From Euryodendron excelsum (Eukaryota > Streptophyta > Magnoliopsida > Ericales > Pentaphylacaceae), in assembly GCA_033060915.1 (NCBI GenBank), contig CM065389.1, positions 23,720,501 through 23,784,500 of the forward strand: DNA of 64,000 bases, given 5' to 3'. The position numbers and the translations under genes were made by a program. This document shows, one piece after another, positions 1 through 12,310 of this stretch. The notes under the pieces were generated by a model. That model worked only from the letters and a program-made list of their open reading frames with translations, did no database searches and was not told where the DNA came from. Position 1 is the first letter of the stretch, and the number at the start of each line of letters is the position of its first letter.

Positions 1-808
1 GATGAAAGCTGTTATTGGCTGAAGTCGCTGCTTTGGTTGAAGACTGTTGATGTTACTTTTGATATTGAGCCTAAAGTTGAGTTGGAATTTCCGCTGGATA
101 GAGCATTTTCTAGTATAATCATCTTCTTTTGAAGAGCAATGATAGCAATGACGATGTGAAAGATCTTTATTTTTGGACCGTAATATGGGCTTGGTTATGG
201 GATATTTAAAAGGAATGGATAAGGGCTCAAAACATTTTGCTTTTATTTGGCTTTTTAAGACCTATGATCACCTTTGGACTGCTAGACTCTTTCTCTTATT
301 GCTGCTCGCTCTTTATTCCCACCTTTTTTTTTTTTTTTCTCTTCTGTTTTTGGGTTTAAACATACCTCGACATCTTGTGTTTCCTTTTGCTAGATTCTAT
401 CTCTCTTAGATTAAACTGTATCTTTTTTTCTTTTTCTTTTTTCAATGATCCCAGATTTATTACTTTTGCACCATGGTGTTTTTATAAATTTTCACCAGGT
501 CGACAGTCCTTGTATCTTGCCATGCCTCTACCTTTTTACCCACAATGCCCTTTCGGGTTTTCACTGTGTCCTCGAGGTCATGCTATTTATGATTATTTTC
601 TACTATTTCTATGAAGATCGGTATTCTCTCTGTTGTAGTGCTGACTTTCCTCTTTTAAGCAATGAAGAGTTCAGGATTTCCTTTCTCTTCTTTTGCTTTC
701 TCTTTTGGGCACGCCTTAAACCTATATTTGCTCTCTATTTCCCTTTTCCTATTTACTCTGTCTCGACGGGGTAGTGATCACTAGGCCGATTTTTTGAAAG
801 AATGTAAC
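1..808 (-). other. Element B, region downstream of integrase
   Basis: This stretch holds no gene I can support. Read on the minus strand it continues element B beyond its integrase, with a stretch containing AAACCCGAAAGGGC and GGACTGTCGACCTGG of the kind seen downstream of pol in Tat-type elements. The comparable part of element A is roughly 8600-9400. A plus-strand poly-T run lies near 327-342. The assignment rests on continuity with 16149 across the element A insertion. Confidence 0.6.
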
Positions 809-813
809 CGGCT
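809..813. repeat. Target site duplication of element A, left copy
   Basis: CGGCT stands immediately before the first LTR base of element A. It is repeated exactly at 16149-16153, just after the last base of the 3' LTR. A 5-bp duplication is normal for Gypsy integration. Confidence 0.9.
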
Positions 814-3800
814 TGTAAGTACCCCATTTTTGCACGCTCGGCAATCTCCGGCTTGACCAAACCCACTTTCAAATGCCACAACACGCTCAAACTTGAACCG
901 GGCTTCCAAACTCCAGTCCAGTCAACTAGTCGTTTCCTAGGCTCATCAGGCTCACTTGAAGCCAACTGACCAAAATACCCCTAAGGCATCATTCTAGTAT
1001 AATTCAATTCGGCACGCTCTTTAAGAAGGTATCTAAGTCTTTAGAGCGATAAGTTCACCCCTTCTAAGATTGTCCCAAAAAATTCAACATGCTCAGAATG
1101 CCATTCGAACCAATTCCAGACCCATTCCGGTGGTTTCTGGTCAAAATGACCATTTTACCCCTAGGAGCCTTGATCGCCCTCGTCAACCACACCGGCTCTG
1201 CAGTATCAAACCGGCAAACCTCTAAGGGTACTCCCACGAGTATCCCCAACCTCCAAATCCCTTTCCAATCAATTCTGGATCCGTTCTGGTGTTTCCCGGT
1301 TAAAATGACCTTTTTAGTGGGTCGGTCATCATTTTCAACTACACCGACTCTAGGTATCAAATTGGTAATCCCCTAAGACACTCTTAATGGTGCTCTCAAC
1401 CTTCAAATCCCATCCTGATCAACTTTAAACCAATTTCGATGCTTCTCGGTTCAAATAACCATTTTACCCTGGGTGGATCGATCATCTTTTACAACCATTC
1501 CAGCTCTGGATATCAAACCGGCAACTCCCAGGGCGGTCCCAGGTCCTTTATCTCTTTTCCAACTGGGCCTCGCAGCCTAACAGCTTTACAGATCAAACTG
1601 AAGCCACTCACAATGGAGCCAGGATAAAAAAAAAATGGCTTGCAACTACTAGAAGTGGCACCCAGATCTTTGCCTTGCAGCCCAAGTTGAATCAAATCTT
1701 CAGAATCATTGCCATTCCAAGGTGGTGCCACCTCCTCAAAATTTTTGCTTGTAAATACAAACCACCCGCTAGCATATTCCAGGTCAAAATATTTGCAAAG
1801 AAATGATGCCTCTCTCGAAATAGCCCTCGAATTCCACCAAAAACCCTAATTCTCTCAAGGCTCTCTCAAGCCCTAGCCCCTTGTAGCCCTAAACACTAAA
1901 ACCTCCTGACTCCATTGAAGATCGAGTTCAGCCCTTGGAAACTCTTGAAGGCCATTTCATTGTTCAAGCAAGTTCTCCATTGATGCATTTAAGCTAACAA
2001 GAAGACAAGTTAGGGTTCTATTTACTCTTCTGCAATCCCCCTCTATCTCTCTTCTCCCTCCTAGTCCACTTGGACTATTCTTCGATTTTAACCCCCATCT
2101 TCAACCCTCCTCTTCTTGAATGATTAAAACAAGAGGATCTTAGGCCTATGCCTAGGGGAAGCTTTGGGAAGATCACCGTGTTGGGAATCTACCTTTAGCC
2201 TAACTAATCATAGTATGGTCTTAAGGCCCCTTACAATGTGGTGAAGCCTTCAACCTTGTATGTTCACAACCTCTATGCATTATATTTGCCGTGCTTATGC
2301 ATTGTTCTTATTTTGAAGCTCACAGCCCTAGGGTGATTCTAACCTTCTTATGGCAAGGATTTCTCTAGGAAAGTGACATATTCAAAGTGGCCACTAAGGT
2401 CCACACTAGGGTTTCAAGCCCTAACTTATTTTCAAAACCACAACCTTAGGGTGATTCTAGCCCTTTCATGGTTATGATCGCTTTAGGAAAGTGGGATATT
2501 AAAAAAGGCCTCCAAAGGCCACATTAGGGTTTTAAGCCCTAAAACACCTCTTTCAAAATCTAGCTTTCAAAACTCTTTATATTGCATGTTCAAATGTTTT
2601 TCAAAAATTGGACCAAGAGTTGTTTTCTTGAAGACCTAGGAATCCATGTCTTAGGAAGTCCCATCTTGTCCCCTAAACCTCATTTTCCATCCCTGCATCC
2701 ATTACATCAAAATCGCTTTTAAAACCCTTGTTGCATTGTGTTTTCAAAAGTGCATAACTCTCCTGAGTTGTTTTTAAAAAAATGCCACATAAAATCTTAA
2801 AATATTTCATATGAAATCATAAGATTTTCAAATCAAATCTTTCCATTTTGGAAACAAAATTCAATCGTTTATTTTTGGAAACATCATCATAGCTTCTATT
2901 TTTGGAAACAAATCAAATCTTCTATTTTTGGAAAGCAAAACAAATCTTCTACTTTTTGAAACAAAATCCAATTCTCTATTTTTAAAAACAAAATTCAAAA
3001 ATTTCCTTTTTCATAACTTTCCTAAAACAAAACTTTCATTTTTCAAAACTTTCTAAAAATAAAGCTTTCCTTTTTCAATTTCAAATCATATCTTTCTTTT
3101 TCTTAAATAAAATCATAGTTTTCAAAGTTTCTATTTCAAGTGCATGCATATAGCCACCTCCCCAAGTTATCTCAAAACCTAGGTTGCCTAAAACTTTAGG
3201 TTACCTAAACCATTAGGGTCAAACCCTAACCCTTAATCCAACTGCCAACCTTAGATCAACCAAACATTTGGTGGTCCAAACCCTAGGTCAACCTAACTCT
3301 AGTTTGCCCAACCAACGTTAGGTGGCTTCAACACTTCAATGCTAAGGCCCTTTTTCAAAAATCTTTTCAAAACCTTCCTTCAAAAACACTTTCAAAACTC
3401 ACAACCCTTAGGTGATCCTAGCCCCTCATGGTTAGGATTCCCTAAGAAAGGTGATATATTAAATACAACGTATATGGTTCACATTAGGGTCAGTAAACCC
3501 TAAACTATTTCAAAACTATTTTCATGACAAATCCAAGGGAGTTTTTCTAAATCCAACTCTCATTTTCAAAAACCCTCAAATCGTATTTCAAAGATGTTCC
3601 AACATTCCAATTTCAAATCAAAACTCTCATGAGTCATGCCCAAATTTCAAGTCAAAAACTCTCAGGTTCTTTTTTTCAAAACAAGACCCCAAAGAGTCTT
3701 CAAAACATTCCAAGGCCCCAATGTGCCTATTTTCAATCAGACCCTTGTCTGAACTACGACTGCTTAATTCTCAGCAAACAAGATACGTATGTAACCTTTA

Positions 3801-4394
3801 TACGTGCGGTCACAACCCCTTTTCAAACTCAAATGCCCATTTTCAAAATCCAACCCCAAGTTTCTTTCAAACTCTTTTTCAAATTGCATCATGCATTCAT
3901 TCATCCCAAAAATGATGACAAAATCCTTTTTCGAAGTCTTTTTTAAGTGAACATAGCTGGACAATTAGGAATTGGATATTCAAGTGAGTGAATATAGGCT
4001 AATAGGACATGTAGGTACCGTAAGGACGGGGTAGGGTAATAATCTTCGGTTATCTTCCTTACACGTAACCAACATCCGAACCTAGAATCACTATTTTCAA
4101 AGACCAAAACTGAGTTATTTTCTAAAAAAGTTTTAAACATTTTCAATGGTTACTAAACAACCCTATTTTCCAAAACACCTCTCTAGAGGACATTTTCAAA
4201 TCATTTTCAAAAACCTAACTTTAATCCTCGGGTTACACTCAGTTTTGGGTGACTTAACACACCCTTAACCATGTTAGGAGATGACTTCAAACGTTTTTCC
4301 AAAAGCCCTTAATCAAATGTATTTCAAGTTCAAACCTCGTCGCACTTGTCCTTTTTAAGATAAGTTCTAACATGAGAGAGTATCGTGCTTTCTT
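814..4394 (+). repeat. 5' LTR of element A, right end deleted
   Basis: It begins TGTAAGTACCCCATTTTT and runs through a degenerate TATA region near 1750, a long CAAAA/TTTTC-rich stretch with TTTTGGAAACAAAAT-like repeats (2820-3110), and a conserved block with GAACTACGACTG near 3751. The last ~60 bp of the LTR, present at 16100-16148 and in element B, are missing. The sequence passes directly from CTTTCTTC into a partial primer binding site. About 840 bp here (about 2775-3612) have no counterpart in the 3' LTR. Confidence 0.88.
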
Positions 4395-4406
4395 CCACCG
4401 GGGAAT
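4394..4406 (+). other. Remnant of tRNA-Arg primer binding site
   Basis: CCACCGGGGAATG matches the inner half of the site in element B (TGGCAACTCCATTAGGG followed by AATG). It fits the complement of a plant tRNA-Arg 3' end. The outer half, TGGCGACT, is lost with the LTR terminus, so this copy could not prime reverse transcription. Confidence 0.6.
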
Positions 4407-5813
4407 GCTTGGAGTGTTAAGCCATTGTCATGTCTCTTCAGCCATCACTCACCCAAAATCTCTGGTTCCCTTGTCCAACTTTCAAAAATTTTCAAAATGT
4501 TTTCGAAAAAATGTCATCGCTTGCATCCATGCATATCATCTTATGTTATTACATCTATTATTCATCTCTATCTTGCATTAGGTTTTTCATAAAGATACTA
4601 AATCTGTGTATTTGCTTTGTAGGTACACACCTTCTACTTTTCTGTCTTATATTAACTGTCATACATGAAATGAATGAACAATATAGATGAGAGTTATTGG
4701 GCCCTTTCCTCTATTTTAAAGAATTCTGTGCACACACAATCACTTGAATTTGCATAATTGCATTATTACCTTGTTACCACCCTTCTAGTTAGAAAGGGGG
4801 ATGGTACTTTGGTTGTGGAGATGATGCTGTGTCAATTTCCTAGCCTACGACCTCATGATGGTCCCCTTGCTCAAACCACCAACCAGAGATGGTGATTCAC
4901 CCTTTCAGGGATGGACGTTGGAGGTTTGAAGGTTCAAGAACCAAGCTTTTTAGGAAGCATTAATAACCCCCAACCTCATGTTCATGTAATACTCCATGCA
5001 AAGCCGAATCTCTACTGGATTTAAGTCACACGTTGATTTCACAATCAAGGAGGAAAGGGCAACCGCTTTACTTTTCTTTAATTTATGCCCAGTTTAACTG
5101 CTTGATTCTTGATGTTATGCTGCCCACACATTTTCTATTATTGTGCAAACATTCTATGCTCATGCATTCACTATCATCATAATGCACATGCATCCATTGT
5201 CCATTTCAAGATAAGAGTTTCAAAGTAAATAAAGTCACTGCATTTTATGTATATGATCAACCCTCGGAGAGTGGCACAGAAGTCAATCTTACTCACTCAA
5301 AACTTACCTAAATTCCTAAGGATACCAAGTGACCCTAAGGACTCATGGCATGCATCGAGATTATCTAATAAAGAGGGGCTGCAATCCCTCTTTGCTCATG
5401 GAGATAAGGATGCAAAGAAGATTAGGGGCAACCCGAAAGCAAGGTCTCTCACCGACCTCCATTAGAAAAGGCAAATCTGAAGATTCAAGAGTAATTTAGG
5501 ATTTCAGATGTAAAAGTAGATAGGTGAAAGTCCTAGGAAAAGTGTTTTCCCCTCCCCTTTTAATGTACTTTTAAAATTTCATGTACAAAAGGAACTCAGT
5601 TTAATAAAATTATCACTTACACTTCCTGAATGAATAAATGTATATATGAATGAATGACTACAGGCACAAGTATGGTATTTTATATAGAGGCAAACCCCTA
5701 TCTCCACATATGAGCTCAAGCACCATGTTTAGACCCCCCCTCAAGAGCACCCCTAAGACATGTATCGCATAGAAATCTCCAAGATCGACATCACTAAACC
5801 ATGTCCTTAAGAC
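4407..5813 (+). other. Element A leader region
   Basis: This is the untranslated leader between primer site and gag. Element B has a counterpart on the minus strand, about 17926-19838. It includes a 72-codon frame at 5247-5465 whose peptide block (LPKFLRIPSDPKDSWHAS) reappears in B at 18746-19012. No known domain is visible. It may be a conserved leader peptide or a structured RNA segment. Confidence 0.6.
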
Positions 5814-7422
5814 ATGGTATCCCGAGAAGAGATCAATGAGATGAGAGCCCAGATGGGTGAGATGTTCAAACTGATACAATCGATAGCCTCCAAAGACCTT
5901 GCCTCAGCTCCTTCCTCATCTACACCACCTCCTAAAGAACTAGAACTTGCCTACCTAGAGTCGTGCTCCGCTTTGATAACACTGGCAAGAACAAGGAGGA
6001 CCCCAAGGTGGTAAACATCGAAGAAGAAGAGGAAGAAACCATATTGCTAACACCCACCAAGAAGAAGGCTTCCCCAAACCCACTCAGCCTAAAAATACAA
6101 GGTTTAGAGGAGTCTCTACGTAGCCTCCATGGGCATGACACCTTTGATCTGACTTCATATGATGAACTTTGTTTCTTCCCAGACCACCCACAACTTGCCA
6201 AGTTCAAAATGCCCGACTTCCAAAAGTATAATGGCACCGGTGATCCCATAACCCATCTGCATCTCTATGCTGGGGCACTCAGTGGTTATGGGAAAGACCC
6301 AAAACTCCTCATGCAACTATTTCAAGACAGCCTAACGGGTTTTGCTCTTCAATGGTTTGCACGCTTGGATCTAAGAAAAATTATGAGTTGGGGGAGTTAG
6401 TAATGGCATTCAAAACCTATTACCGACACAATAACGATTTGACCAGCGACCACTAGCCCTCATGCTAATGACTAAGGGAGAGAAAGAGGGTCTTAAGACC
6501 TATGCCTTGAGATGGAGGGAGTCCACAGCACAAGTCAATCCCCCGCTGGAAGAGAAAGAGTATATGCAGTTATTCGTATAAACCTTTTGGGGGCTATATT
6601 ACGAGAAGCTCTGCATAAGCATAGGGAAAAGCTTCTCAGAATTGATCATACAATGGGAAATAATAGAAAACGGCCTGAAAACTTGAAGGATCATTGACCC
6701 TTACCCCAAAACCGAAGAAAGTCCTGCAAGTGCAGCCAAGAAGGTGGCCACAATAAAAGGGGTAAGCAAGAAAAAGGGCGAAGTGTCCTCCATGCTGCCC
6801 CTTTTGACTCAACAATACCACCCACAGTATCAGCCCCAACCATTACTAACTATTCCTACCCCCAGCGTGCCCACTGCACCAGTTATCCAAGCACCTACTC
6901 TTGCCCCAGCTAGGGCACACCCCAACTATAATCCCAATTGGCAAGTATGCGCAACCGCACTTTCACTACCTTAGCCTATACCCAAACAGAAGCATACCAC
7001 AACCTCCTGAAAAGTAACTTGCTAAGTCCTATAGCCACACGTCCACTATCAAGCCTTTTACCACCTACTTTTAATAAGGCCCTCATATGCGAATACCATT
7101 CAGGGGGCAGGGGCATGACACAGAAAGTTGTTTTGCTCTGAAGTACAAAATATAAGATTTGATCAACAATAAGGTCATCAACACACAATCAATAAACCCC
7201 GCTCATGTCCCCAATGTCACCATAAACCCCCTGTCAGATCACACTATGAACATAATCATGGAAGATAAAGTGAACCTAGAGGGAATCATAGCTCCAGAGT
7301 ACATTGAAGGTCAGTGGGATATCGATGAGGAAAGTGACTGGGAAGGAGAGCTCCCGCCATGCCCAATCTATTTTTATGACCAAAATGAAGTGGTTGACTC
7401 CTTTGATTGGCCTATAGAATGA
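5814..7422 (+). pseudogene. gag: Degraded gag gene of element A
   Basis: This is the capsid gene of a Tat/Ogre-like retrotransposon, now broken by frameshifts and stops. An N-terminal part starts MVSREEINEMRAQMGEM. A frameshift near 5963-6014 follows, then an acidic stretch with EEEEEETILL and the Gag core, FKMPDFQKYNGTGDP, HLHLYAGAL and GFALQWFARLD (6190-6390). A proline-rich linker follows around 6800-6950. At 7090-7140 a CxYH...GH...CF-like pattern (CEYHSGGRG, then CFALKYKI) resembles the Tat gag zinc-finger-like block. The tail at 7159-7422 is acidic (IMEDKVNLEGI, DEESDWEGELPPCPI). It lies 1.4 kb past the primer site, as expected. It cannot encode an intact protein. Confidence 0.8.
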
Positions 7423-8600
7423 CCCCTACCTGCAAAGGGGATTCTCATGAAGGACGTGATCTCTAACGGATGGGGAAACAAATTCCTACACCTTGTACCC
7501 ATCGTAACTGGACCCATTCTGTTGAAGACTAAGTCTGACTGTGAAGACATGAGCTGGGGCCATAAGGAGCCAAAAGTACCAATAATCCAGTTTGAATGCG
7601 AAAAGGGCGAGCTCACCAATTTATTTATTGAGTATGACCAGAAGGGGGTCAAGGGGGAAGCTGAAATGAAAGAAGATAAGAAAGAACAACTGTAAGTCCT
7701 TGGATGTAGCTTAGGTATGGCCAAGGAGGTCAAAAAAAGCAAGGAAGGACTGAGATCAATAGATGTACCATCCTCAACAATTCTCCAAAAGATCTGTTAA
7801 TCCGCTCGACATCGGCGGATGATACACCTGGTGAATGGAGCACAAAATAGGTTGGCATAATTCCTAAACCCTATTGAAGGTTTTAATAAAAGAGCTCATA
7901 AGAAAGGGATGTTTCACCAAAATTCATCCATTTTCTTTCTATCCTTCTATTTCCTATTTTTAATTCCCCAGTTTTCATATTTTATTCAAGAACGTTACAT
8001 GTAATGAAAGATCAATTCAAAAGTAAAATAAAAAAGAAGTAATTTCCAGTTTATCCCTTATCATCTTATACTCATATGGATGGTGAAATGCTTTTAGGGG
8101 ATCCCTTTTCATCCTGTGAATGACCCAGCTCGGTGGGTGTGATAGCACTAGTTGTCTATTCGCTAAATGGCCAAAGCTTCTTGACAAGAATAAAGAGGGA
8201 AGAGCCAATCCAAGAGTAGGGAGGTTACCTAAATGCAGCACTTAAATGACATCAGAGCTAAGCGATGGATATCTGAGCTATCAAGAGGAAGAGAAGCCAT
8301 TTTTATGTTCTCCTTTAAACAACAGAATATTCCCCATTGTACAACCCACTAGCGCCACAGATGATTCTTATTTAGAAAACCCAAACCAGGAGCTACCCCC
8401 CCCCCCCACACTAGGGCAAACTTATGCAAGGAATGAATCCACAGACTAACGTTTACCATTTTTAAGATGTTGCTAAGATTTTGAAAAAGAGCTTTATAGA
8501 CTAAGCAATTTCTCTTGAAATGAAGAGAGGCCCTTAATTCTTCTATCATACAATCAAAAATAACCTTTGCAATACCTGTTTGAGCTGGTTACATTTCTTT
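7423..8600 (+). other. Gag-pol junction and pol deletion scar of element A
   Basis: Some gag or protease-linker sequence may continue to about 7700 (frame 7447-7695, MKDVISNGWGNKF). No protease, reverse transcriptase, RNase H or integrase is seen. Bases about 8470-8600 resemble the sequence just after integrase in element B: TTCTTCTATCATACA, then GAGCTGGTTACATT and a poly-A run. Nearly all of pol has therefore been lost between them. A short frame at 8246-8449 has no recognisable identity. Confidence 0.6.
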
Positions 8601-9990
8601 AAAAAAAAAAAAACCCAGGAGTCACCTCCTATACTGGGTTAAGGAGAAACCATGAATGCATGAGTAAACAGGGAACGAATCACGTTAGCAATCTCCAAAG
8701 GGGCACAACATTAATGGCATACTCAGTAGAAAACTACCAGCAAAGGTTCAAAGGTGGAAAAGAAGCCTTTTTCTGAGCCGAATTAATGAGTAAGGGTTTC
8801 CCAAAAAAAAAAAAGGCAAGGAAGGGATGACACAAAAGCAATCCTCCTGGCAAAGAGAAAAACCCTGGAAAAACAAGAGCTGCTTGCCAAAGGTGATCAT
8901 GGGTCTTCAGGAACCTAGCAAATGTAATAGGTTTGAGCCTTTATCCTTCCTTTCAAAACTCCCATAACCTTACCCACACTACGGTCCAAATAAAAGCCCT
9001 CTCAGATTAAGGAAAATTGCTTAGTCTAAATAAGCTTGGATAAAAAAATAGCAACACCTAGAAAGAATAATAAATACTGTGGCAAAATTCACTTCTTGCA
9101 ACAGGTGGTTTTGGTTCATAAAACTTTTGCTAGAGATAAAAATCTAAGCCTGCATGCCCTTCCATTTCATACCACCCCCGAACATAACCTACGCTATGGT
9201 CTTCAAAAAAGCCTCCTCGAATTAGGAAGCCTAGCCATCTATCGCAATGCTAAGGCCATGAAAGTTGTTGCTCAAGCTATATCTAGGAGAGTCAAGAGTT
9301 CTATTACCAACCAGATAATCTCAAACACTGACCCCATGGAAGGCAATAGCAAGAGCACAATTACCCAGATCAAGAAGATTAGGACTATTTAGAATGGTGC
9401 AAAATGCTACCACACTCCGACCAAGATGGGATAAAAGAAAAAGGAAGAAGGATCTTGAAGAAGGGCATACTGTTTCAAGAGTATAAACTTGGGCCATCCA
9501 TGGGAGTTTCGGGCTCAACCTGCACACATGTCACAATCATCACAATCACATGTGCATATATCCATCACAATCACCTATGAATATATCTATAACTTGTATG
9601 TACATCCCCTGTGAATACATTCATGTAACTATCCATTCATGTATAAACATTCATCATGTTTAAAGATTAAAAAGGTTTAAAATGTCCATGAGCTGACCCA
9701 CGGCTCCTAGAATAAAAGCATGAAAAAGAAAACCTCAAGCAAAATCTACGCCAAATCCAGGTGGTAACTACGAAGGAAAGAAATAAGCCCACCAAAGCCT
9801 GTCACAAGCTTGCATCGTCATCTGGGTCAAAATCTCCAAAGAACGACTCATAAGGAGGCGGTTGACTATTGAAAGCCTCTACATCATATGGTCCCTACAA
9901 GAAAGACAAGCAACCCAAGATCAAAAAAGTAAAATCCCATAGGTCGACAACCTCCTGGCCCATAGCTACACCTCCTACTACTACCTCCAA
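8601..9990 (+). other. Element A noncoding region downstream of the pol scar
   Basis: This holds no gene I can support. Two near-repeats of a motif around ACTACGGTCCAAATAAAAGCC (8980) and CTACGCTATGGTCTTCAAAAAAGCC (9190) are visible. They are followed by A-rich noncoding DNA up to the antisense PMD remnant. Confidence 0.5.
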
Positions 9991-9999
9991 AGAAGTAAA

Positions 10000-11428
10000 G
10001 GCCCCAATAGATCTCGCATTAAAGTGGGTAGTATAGTCGACGTCTAGCTAAAGTAAAGAGGCAGTGCCCAGCTGAGGCATTAAGAGCGGTATGTCAACTC
10101 CCTCAGAAGGAATCTCGTACATATATATAAGGGGATCTCTAGTGGCACAAAAATCCTGATGAAACTGGCACCAGTGTCTTCTCTCTCAAATATGACTCCA
10201 AAGACTCAACACCGACAAAGGAGACCCTCGACAAAGACAAAAGGATGAGGTACCTTATAGCCTTGTAATACGAGGACTATGTAAAAGGCCTCCATATCAC
10301 GTCCTCGGGAAACAAAAGCTCGAGGTTCATCTTGAGTGAGATAAAATCAAAAACCTCCAATCGCTACACTACCTGAGTGGCCCACCTCAAAGCCCTGGGA
10401 TAAGCATCATCCATCTCCACCCGTGGCCGGCGTAGCTCCACCAAACCAAGAAAAGCCAGAAGCTGATGACACTGCCCCAGCGCGTGAAAGCCCTCACAAG
10501 CATTTATCAAAAAAGCAGGCAAAGTTGAAAAACTCCCAATCCAAGTCATGCAGAGCATCCAAATCTGCTACCAGGCTCACTAAGCTAAGAGGGACCCTCG
10601 ACCGGTTGTTGTTGCAAAAGCAACTAAAAATCATATACAACACTAATCAATGCCTCATGATATCCCTACGCATAGGAGGGGGCTTAGCAAAACAGGTCGT
10701 CAGGCCCTGATATAGAAGTGCTGTAGGAGATGATGTACTCTCAAAGGCCAGCAAGTCCAAGAGAATGTAAGCATCTGCCACAGTAACCAGCCTCAAAGTG
10801 ATCCTCTGACCCATAAAGGAAAGTTTTGTGATGATCGCCTAGTTTAGTGGAGTCGGGCCAAGCTCAAAATTGACAAAGTGAAGGGTCCTCGTCTCCCTAA
10901 ACCATCTCTCCACTAAAGCGCTAACAAGCCTACATTCCAAGCGATCTGTCGATAGTGTCCTAACTGATCCAAAGCTAATGTCCATGAGGAACTCCTGATA
11001 AGACTGAGCCAACCTCTGCATGGCTATCAAAGCAGCATGGATCGCCCCACGAAAGTAGTGTGGATACAAGGAGGCATCAAATGACGACGCGAGTAAATGC
11101 TAGGATGGTAGGCTAGGTCTACCAGTGAAGGAATGTTAGGAATATCTAGGTCACCCAAATCAGAGTTAGTGCTCTTGGTCCTGGCACTCGCCTTCCCATA
11201 TCCCATCACGAGGTCCTTGGGGCCCTGAACATCATTGTCAGACTCTAGCTCGAGGGGAGGCACACTCTTTATCTGACTGTTGTTGGAGGTCACTCTACTG
11301 ACTGATCGGCGACTGCCATTAGTGTGAGTAGAGCTACCATGACTAGCCTCCCCGGTATCCTGATCAATACGAGCCCCTTTCTAGAGCTGACGCCTCCTCT
11401 CGGAATTATCATCTCCAACATCAGTCAT
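10000..11428 (-). pseudogene. Antisense plant mobile domain (PMD) gene remnant inside element A
   Basis: Read on the minus strand, a frame opens at the ATG at 11428 (MTDVGDDNSERRRQL). It has one stop, then runs on as an acidic, serine-rich N-terminus to 11027. A frameshift then leads to 11069-10839, which holds the most diagnostic part: an A-L-rich helix followed by SALVERWFRETRTLHF and FELGPTPLN. This matches the start of the plant mobile domain (also called serine/threonine phosphatase 7 long form-like or MAIN-like). Downstream to about 10000 the frame is broken by several stops. PMD genes are known in both Gypsy retrotransposons and MULEs, and extra antisense genes between pol and the 3' LTR are known in Tat-lineage elements. 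The exact left end is uncertain. Confidence 0.68.
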
Positions 11429-11439
11429 CCTGAAGTCAG

Positions 11440-11640
11440 CAAAATAAAAGAAGAAGAAGAGTATCAATAAGTAGGCATATAAAAAAAATATATAAAAAAT
11501 GAAAAAAAAAAATAAAAAAAAAAGAGGGGGGGGGTAAAAGGAAAAAAAAAAAAAAGGAAAAAATGCATAGAAGAAAAATGAGCAAAAGAAAAAAAGAAAT
11601 GAAAAAAAAAAGTAGAAAAGAGGGAAAAGAAAGTCTAAAA
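11440..11640. repeat. A-rich purine tract
   Basis: This is low-complexity sequence of A runs with G (AAGAAGAAG, long A tracts, GGGGGGGG near 11526). It lies just upstream of the antisense PMD gene. Long frames on either strand here are composition artefacts. Confidence 0.7.
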
Positions 11641-11689
11641 CTAGTTTCCGATCATGCCCTCCCCATTCGTAAATCATTTTCAAAAAGAA

Positions 11690-12310
11690 CCCCAAAAGAT
11701 TTTAAATCCAAATCAAGGTTTTTTAACTTTTTCCTTCAAAAAGTTCATCCAAATCAAATCAATTTGTTTTAAGAAATTTTTCATCAAAAAGTTCATTCCA
11801 ATTCCAAATCCAATTCAAGGTTTTCTAACTTTTGCCTTCAAAAAGTTCATTCAAAATCCAAAACAAATCAAAACAAATCATTCAGGTTTTCTAAACTTTT
11901 ATCCTTCAAAAAGTTTCACATTCAGGTTTTATAAACTTCTATCCTTCAAAAAGTTTCACAATCAAGGTTTTTCAAACTTTTATCACTCAAAAAGTTTCGA
12001 TTCAAGGTTTTCTAAACTTTTATCCTTCAAAAGGTTTCACATTCAAGGTTTTCTAAACTTTTATCCTTCAAAAAGTTTCACATTCAGGTTTTCTAAACTT
12101 TTATCCTTCAAAAATTTTCATATTCAAGGTTTTCCAAACTTTTATCGTTCAAAAAGTTTCACATTCAAGTTTTCTAAACTTTTATCCTTCAAAAAGTTTC
12201 ACATTCAAGGTTTTCTAAATGTTTATCCTTCAGAAAGTTTTAACTCTTCGATTTTCTAAGCTTTTTTCCTTCAAAAAGTTTGAACTCTAATCAAACTTCT
12301 GGTGTCCCAA
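11690..12310 (+). repeat. ~41-bp tandem repeat (minisatellite) in the 3' region of element A
   Basis: About a dozen diverged copies follow the pattern TTCAAGGTTTTCTAAAC, then TTTTATCCTTCAAAAAG, then TTTCACA. The unit is about 41 bp, more regular after 11900. Tandem repeats in the region before the 3' LTR are a known property of Tat-lineage elements and a source of satellite DNA. Confidence 0.85.

Noticed and set aside
1..132. 43-codon open plus-strand frame at the window edge (ending at TGA 130-132)
   Set aside because: It lies antisense to the post-integrase region of element B and matches no family. Probably chance.
9036..9392. 118-codon plus-strand frame in element A
   Set aside because: It covers the noncoding near-repeats after the pol scar, has no domain pattern and starts in A-rich DNA.
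11654..12259. 201-codon frame across the minisatellite
   Set aside because: It is created by the 41-bp repeat and has no features beyond the repeated FKKF/SKSF peptides.
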